A DNA stretch of 8,261 bases. Origin: an uncultured Porphyromonadaceae bacterium (GTDB lineage: Bacteria > Bacteroidota > Bacteroidia > Bacteroidales > Muribaculaceae). Numbering within the stretch: position 1 is the stretch's first letter; every line of letters starts with the position of its first letter. The translations under genes were made by a program, and so were the position numbers. Of this stretch, positions 6,064-8,261 are shown one piece after another. The stretch spans positions 1 through 8,261 of the forward strand of contig CAMVDK010000137.1 in the NCBI GenBank assembly GCA_947166165.1. The letters run 5' to 3'. The notes under the pieces are model-generated. The model was not told the origin of the DNA. It was given only the letters and a program-made list of their open reading frames with translations, and did no database searches.

Positions 6064-6493
6064 ACCACACCAGCCCCACGATGGCCGCAAGCATGACCAC
6101 AATCACCGCCACACCCTGCCACACGCGGCTGTGCACCTGCCGCACCACCTCCGCGTCGCCGTCCACATAGCCGTCGATGAGGCGCAGGTTCTGGCGGTTG
6201 CTGCGGTGAAACACGTCGAGCACATCGCCAATGTAGAACGGAATCAGGCCGATGAGCAGGTCACGGATGGTGTTGTTGAGCAGCGCCACGCACAGCGCCG
6301 GCGAGCGCACCACCACCGCACCCACATAGACAAACGCCAGCGACACCAGCGTGGTGGCCGCATCGCCGATGCCACCGGGAATCAAACCCACGGCGGCATC
6401 GAGGTAGTAGTCGTCCATCACGCGCGTCAGCCGCCGTAGATAGCGATACACGCGGTTGTTGTCGAGCCGGACCCGGGCCAGTTCACGGTTCAT
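6032..6493 (-). CDS. DUF4112 family membrane protein
   Basis: This 153-residue protein matches DUF4112. An early acidic motif (D27, D28, D32) runs into LIPGGIGD (37-44). A hydrophobic stretch follows (about 46-63), then the family signature with NNTIRDLLIGLIPFYIGD (73-90) and DVFHRSNRQN (93-102). A C-terminal transmembrane helix spans about 126-148. The function of the family is unknown, and these are small inner-membrane proteins found widely in bacteria. The gene begins 30 bp after the rlmN stop on the same strand with no clear promoter of its own, so it is probably co-transcribed with rlmN. Its 3' end overlaps the end of the acyltransferase gene by 32 bp, and no terminator hairpin is visible there. 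Confidence 0.85.
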   Translation of the reverse strand: MNRELARVRLDNNRVYRYLRRLTRVMDDYYLDAAVGLIPGGIGDAATTLVSLAFVYVGAVVVRSPALCVALLNNTIRDLLIGLIPFYIGDVLDVFHRSNRQNLRLIDGYVDGDAEVVRQVHSRVWQGVAVIVVMLAAIVGLVWFTARVLSALF

Positions 6494-6523
6494 CGGCCAA
6501 TAAAAATAGGGGAGGGTGGAAGG

Positions 6524-7618
6524 TCAGTCTTTCTTCTTATTCTTGGTGCCAGTGTCGGCTTTCTTGTCGTCGTCGGCCGCCGTTTTCACCTGCCCGGCCA
6601 GCATGCCGCAGGCAGCCTGGATGTCCTCGCCACGGCTGCGGCGGATGGTGCACGTCACTCCCCGCGAGTTCAGATAGTCGCGGAAGTAGGCCATGCGCTC
6701 GTCGCTGCTCGTGCGCAGCTTGGCCACCTCGGGAATCATGTGGTAGCGGATCAGGTTCACACGCACATGCTCGTTGGGCAGAATCTCGCGCAGCAGCTCC
6801 GCGTGGCGGATGTCGTCGTTGAACCAGTTCCACATGATGTATTCCACCGACAGGCGCCGCTGGTGGGCAAAGTCGTAGCGCCCAAGCATGTCCATCACCT
6901 CCCTGATGCGGTGCACCTTCTCGATGGGCATCAGCGACAGGCGCTCGTCGTGGTCGGCGTCGTGCACGCTCACGGCAATGTGCACACTCGTGCGCTCGCA
7001 CAGCGACTTCAACGCCGGACGGATGCCCACCGTGCTCACCGTCACGCGCTTCGGACTCCACGCCAGACCCCACTTCTCGGTGAGAATCTCAATCACCTTC
7101 AGCACCGGCTCCAAGTTGTCGAGCGGCTCGCCCATGCCCATGAACACCACGTTGGTCAGCTGCTCGCTCCCCGGCACACTCAGCACCTGGTTGATGATCT
7201 GGTTCGCCGTCAGATTGCCGTGGAAGCCCTGGCGCCCCGTCATGCAGAAGTAGCAGTTCATCCGGCACCCCTTCTGCGACGAGATGCACAGCGTGGCGCG
7301 GTCGTCCTCGGGGATGAACACCGACTCGATGGCCTGACCCTCGCCCACGTCGAAGAGATACTTCACCGTGCCGTCGGAGCTCTTCACATGCTGGCTGGGC
7401 GGATACAGACCCACGCAGTAGCCCGCCGCCAGGCGGTCGCGACCCGACTTCGAGATATTGAGCATCTCCTCGAACGTAGTCACACGCTTGCCATATATCC
7501 ACTGCGCCAGCTGAGTGGCCGTGAACTTGGGCAGACCCAGCGACTCCGTCACCTGCTGCAATTCATAGAGCGTCATGCCGGCCAGCGGCTTGAGCTGTTT
7601 CTTCCTGATTTCGTCCAT
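6524..7618 (-). CDS. rlmN: Dual-specificity RNA methyltransferase RlmN
   Basis: RlmN is a radical-SAM enzyme that methylates C2 of adenine at 23S rRNA A2503 and, in characterised members, A37 of some tRNAs. It affects translation fidelity and sensitivity to peptidyl-transferase antibiotics. The 364-residue product has the CxxxCxxC iron-sulfur motif (C118, C122, C125 in GCRMNCYFCMTG). It has both mechanistic cysteines, C111 (LCISSQ) and C337 (AACGML), matching E. coli C118 and C355. The base-like Glu is E98 (IESVFIPE) and the SAM-binding GMGEPLDN is at 161-168. The N-terminal helical RNA-recognition part (about 1-75) is present. The last 20 residues (345-364) are a Lys/Asp-rich tail beyond the core, likely disordered. 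The start ATG 7618 sits a short leader after a promoter at 7647-7654. Confidence 0.97.
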   Translation of the reverse strand: MDEIRKKQLKPLAGMTLYELQQVTESLGLPKFTATQLAQWIYGKRVTTFEEMLNISKSGRDRLAAGYCVGLYPPSQHVKSSDGTVKYLFDVGEGQAIESVFIPEDDRATLCISSQKGCRMNCYFCMTGRQGFHGNLTANQIINQVLSVPGSEQLTNVVFMGMGEPLDNLEPVLKVIEILTEKWGLAWSPKRVTVSTVGIRPALKSLCERTSVHIAVSVHDADHDERLSLMPIEKVHRIREVMDMLGRYDFAHQRRLSVEYIMWNWFNDDIRHAELLREILPNEHVRVNLIRYHMIPEVAKLRTSSDERMAYFRDYLNSRGVTCTIRRSRGEDIQAACGMLAGQVKTAADDDKKADTGTKNKKKD

Positions 7619-7646
7619 ATGTGTCTAAATCCTATTGTTACGGCTG

Positions 7647-7654
7647 CAAAGGTA
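7647..7654 (-). promoter_or_regulatory. -7 element of the rlmN promoter
   Basis: The minus strand reads TACCTTTG (plus 7654-7647), a full match to the Bacteroidetes -7 consensus TAnnTTTG. The expected -33 position holds only a weak GGTG/GTGA in place of TTTG. Transcription would start near 7640, giving a leader of about 20 nt before ATG 7618. It lies back to back with the rightward promoter at 7695-7726. Confidence 0.65.
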
Positions 7655-7694
7655 CACAATTTTTCCCATTTATCACCCCACATCCCACTCCACA

Positions 7695-7726
7695 CTTGCA
7701 CATAAGTTCAAAAAGCAGTAAGTTTG
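7695..7726 (+). promoter_or_regulatory. Bacteroidetes-type promoter for the small gene and vsr
   Basis: CTTG (7695-7698, one mismatch to TTTG), a 20-nt spacer and TAAGTTTG (7719-7726, full match to TAnnTTTG) form a good Bacteroidetes primary-sigma promoter. Transcription would start near 7732, about 22 nt before the ATG at 7755. No second promoter is visible before vsr, so both genes are probably read from here. Confidence 0.72.
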
Positions 7727-7754
7727 CACCACCAATCACCAAAACGCGCCCACC

Positions 7755-8054
7755 ATGCAGCATCCCAAATTCATCCTCACCGGCGCCGGCCACCTCCGGC
7801 TCGGGCTGGTCGACCAGCACCGCGACCTGCTCCTGCCCGGCGAGCAGTGCTACGGCGGCGGATGGTATGAGTTCAACGCCGCCCGCACACGCATGCTCCT
7901 CTACCGCCAGAGCTACGACTTCGGCCCCCCGCAATGGCACCTGTTCGACGACATCCACGTCGATGCCATCTACCAGGGCCTCGACATCGTCTACAACGCC
8001 GACACCCCCGACGAGTACCTCGTGTCGGCCCTCCACCACATCGTGTACGACTAA
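7755..8054 (+). CDS. Small conserved-looking protein of unknown function, upstream of vsr
   Basis: This is a 99-residue soluble protein I cannot assign to a family. It has no signal peptide or membrane segment. It is rich in aromatic residues and histidine, with acidic clusters (HLFDDIHVD 62-70). It has ordered-looking beta-type stretches: KFILTGAGHLRLG (5-17), a glycine turn in CYGGGWYEF (32-40), LLYRQSYDFG (48-57) and YQGLDIVYN (73-81). A credible promoter, a good ATG and low-complexity-free sequence argue that it is real. The vsr gene begins 22 bp downstream on the same strand, so the two are probably co-expressed. A link to DNA repair is possible from that pairing alone. Hitch-hiking with no functional link is equally open. 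Confidence 0.75.
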   Translation: MQHPKFILTGAGHLRLGLVDQHRDLLLPGEQCYGGGWYEFNAARTRMLLYRQSYDFGPPQWHLFDDIHVDAIYQGLDIVYNADTPDEYLVSALHHIVYD

Positions 8055-8076
8055 CCGCCCCACCACAGCCACTCCC

Positions 8077-8261
8077 ATGACCGACACCATGACACCCCTG
8101 CAGCGCCACCGCTGCATGAGCCGCATACGCGGCCGCGACACCCGCCCCGAGCTGCTCGTGCGCCGCTGCCTGTGGCGCAGCGGCTACCGCTACCGCCTGT
8201 GTGACAAGACCCTCCCCGGCCGGCCCGACATCGTGATGCGCAAGTGGCACACCGTCATCTT
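8077..8261 (+). CDS. vsr: Very short patch repair endonuclease Vsr (5' part, cut by window edge)
   Basis: The first 61 codons and 2 bases are present. Vsr endonucleases nick 5' to the T of T:G mismatches produced when 5-methylcytosine deaminates, which starts very-short-patch repair, and they normally accompany a cytosine-C5 methyltransferase. The visible part matches the family: MSRIRGRDTRPELLVRR (14-30), YRYRL, then LPGRPDIV (46-53) and TVIF at the edge. E25 and D51 align, even by number, with E. coli Vsr E25 and the Mg-binding catalytic D51. The histidine and zinc-site residues would lie beyond the window. An in-frame ATG at 8089 is an alternative start that also retains these motifs. No dcm-type methyltransferase gene occurs upstream; one could lie downstream. 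Confidence 0.92.
   Translation, partial: MTDTMTPLQRHRCMSRIRGRDTRPELLVRRCLWRSGYRYRLCDKTLPGRPDIVMRKWHTVI

Noticed and set aside
6740..7705. 321-codon plus-strand open frame opposite rlmN
   Set aside because: It is antisense to rlmN with all catalytic residues intact, and the translation is rich in His, Arg and Leu with no recognisable domain.

Overview
The window looks like chromosomal DNA of a GC-rich member of the Bacteroidales, with Muribaculaceae or Prevotellaceae the likeliest families. The evidence is the gene set (DUF6056, DUF4112, a secreted protein with SusE/SusF-like modules and a dockerin-like tail) and the promoters. Four sites carry a full TAnnTTTG -7 element; three of them also have a TTTG or near-TTTG -33 element 19-20 nt upstream, the arrangement used by the Bacteroidetes primary sigma factor. 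Placement below the order level is inference. No tRNA, rRNA, CRISPR array, insertion sequence or phage gene was seen.

Layout. Positions 1-236 are non-coding and hold the 3' end signals of the first gene: a stem-loop (191-225), a strong minus-strand terminator (141-175) and a second, weaker one (19-45). A minus-strand gene (237-2171) encodes a 644-residue exported protein. Its N-terminal region is unassigned, followed by two SusE/SusF-like beta modules and a C-terminal dockerin-like Ca-binding doublet. A divergent intergenic region (2172-2586) carries one promoter for each direction.

The rightward promoter drives an apparent operon: a DUF6056 polytopic membrane protein (2587-4293), ruvC (4290-4853), and an acyltransferase-3 family membrane protein (4945-6063). 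The first two genes overlap by ATGA. The last two are separated by 91 bp that are exactly filled by a 32-codon mini-ORF overlapping both neighbours by ATGA. The operon therefore mixes a Holliday-junction resolvase with two envelope proteins that look suited to modifying glycans or lipids.

On the other strand, rlmN (6524-7618) and a DUF4112 membrane protein (6032-6493) form a probable two-gene unit. Its 3' end runs 32 bp into the 3' end of the acyltransferase gene. The rlmN promoter lies back to back with a rightward promoter for a 99-residue protein I do not recognise (7755-8054). A vsr-type mismatch endonuclease gene follows 22 bp later and is cut by the window edge (8077-8261).

Most of the window is ordinary housekeeping and envelope sequence. 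The points most worth a second look are the mini-ORF bridging ruvC and the acyltransferase gene, the unknown small protein paired with vsr, the dockerin/SusEF-like secreted protein, and the tail-to-tail gene overlap.
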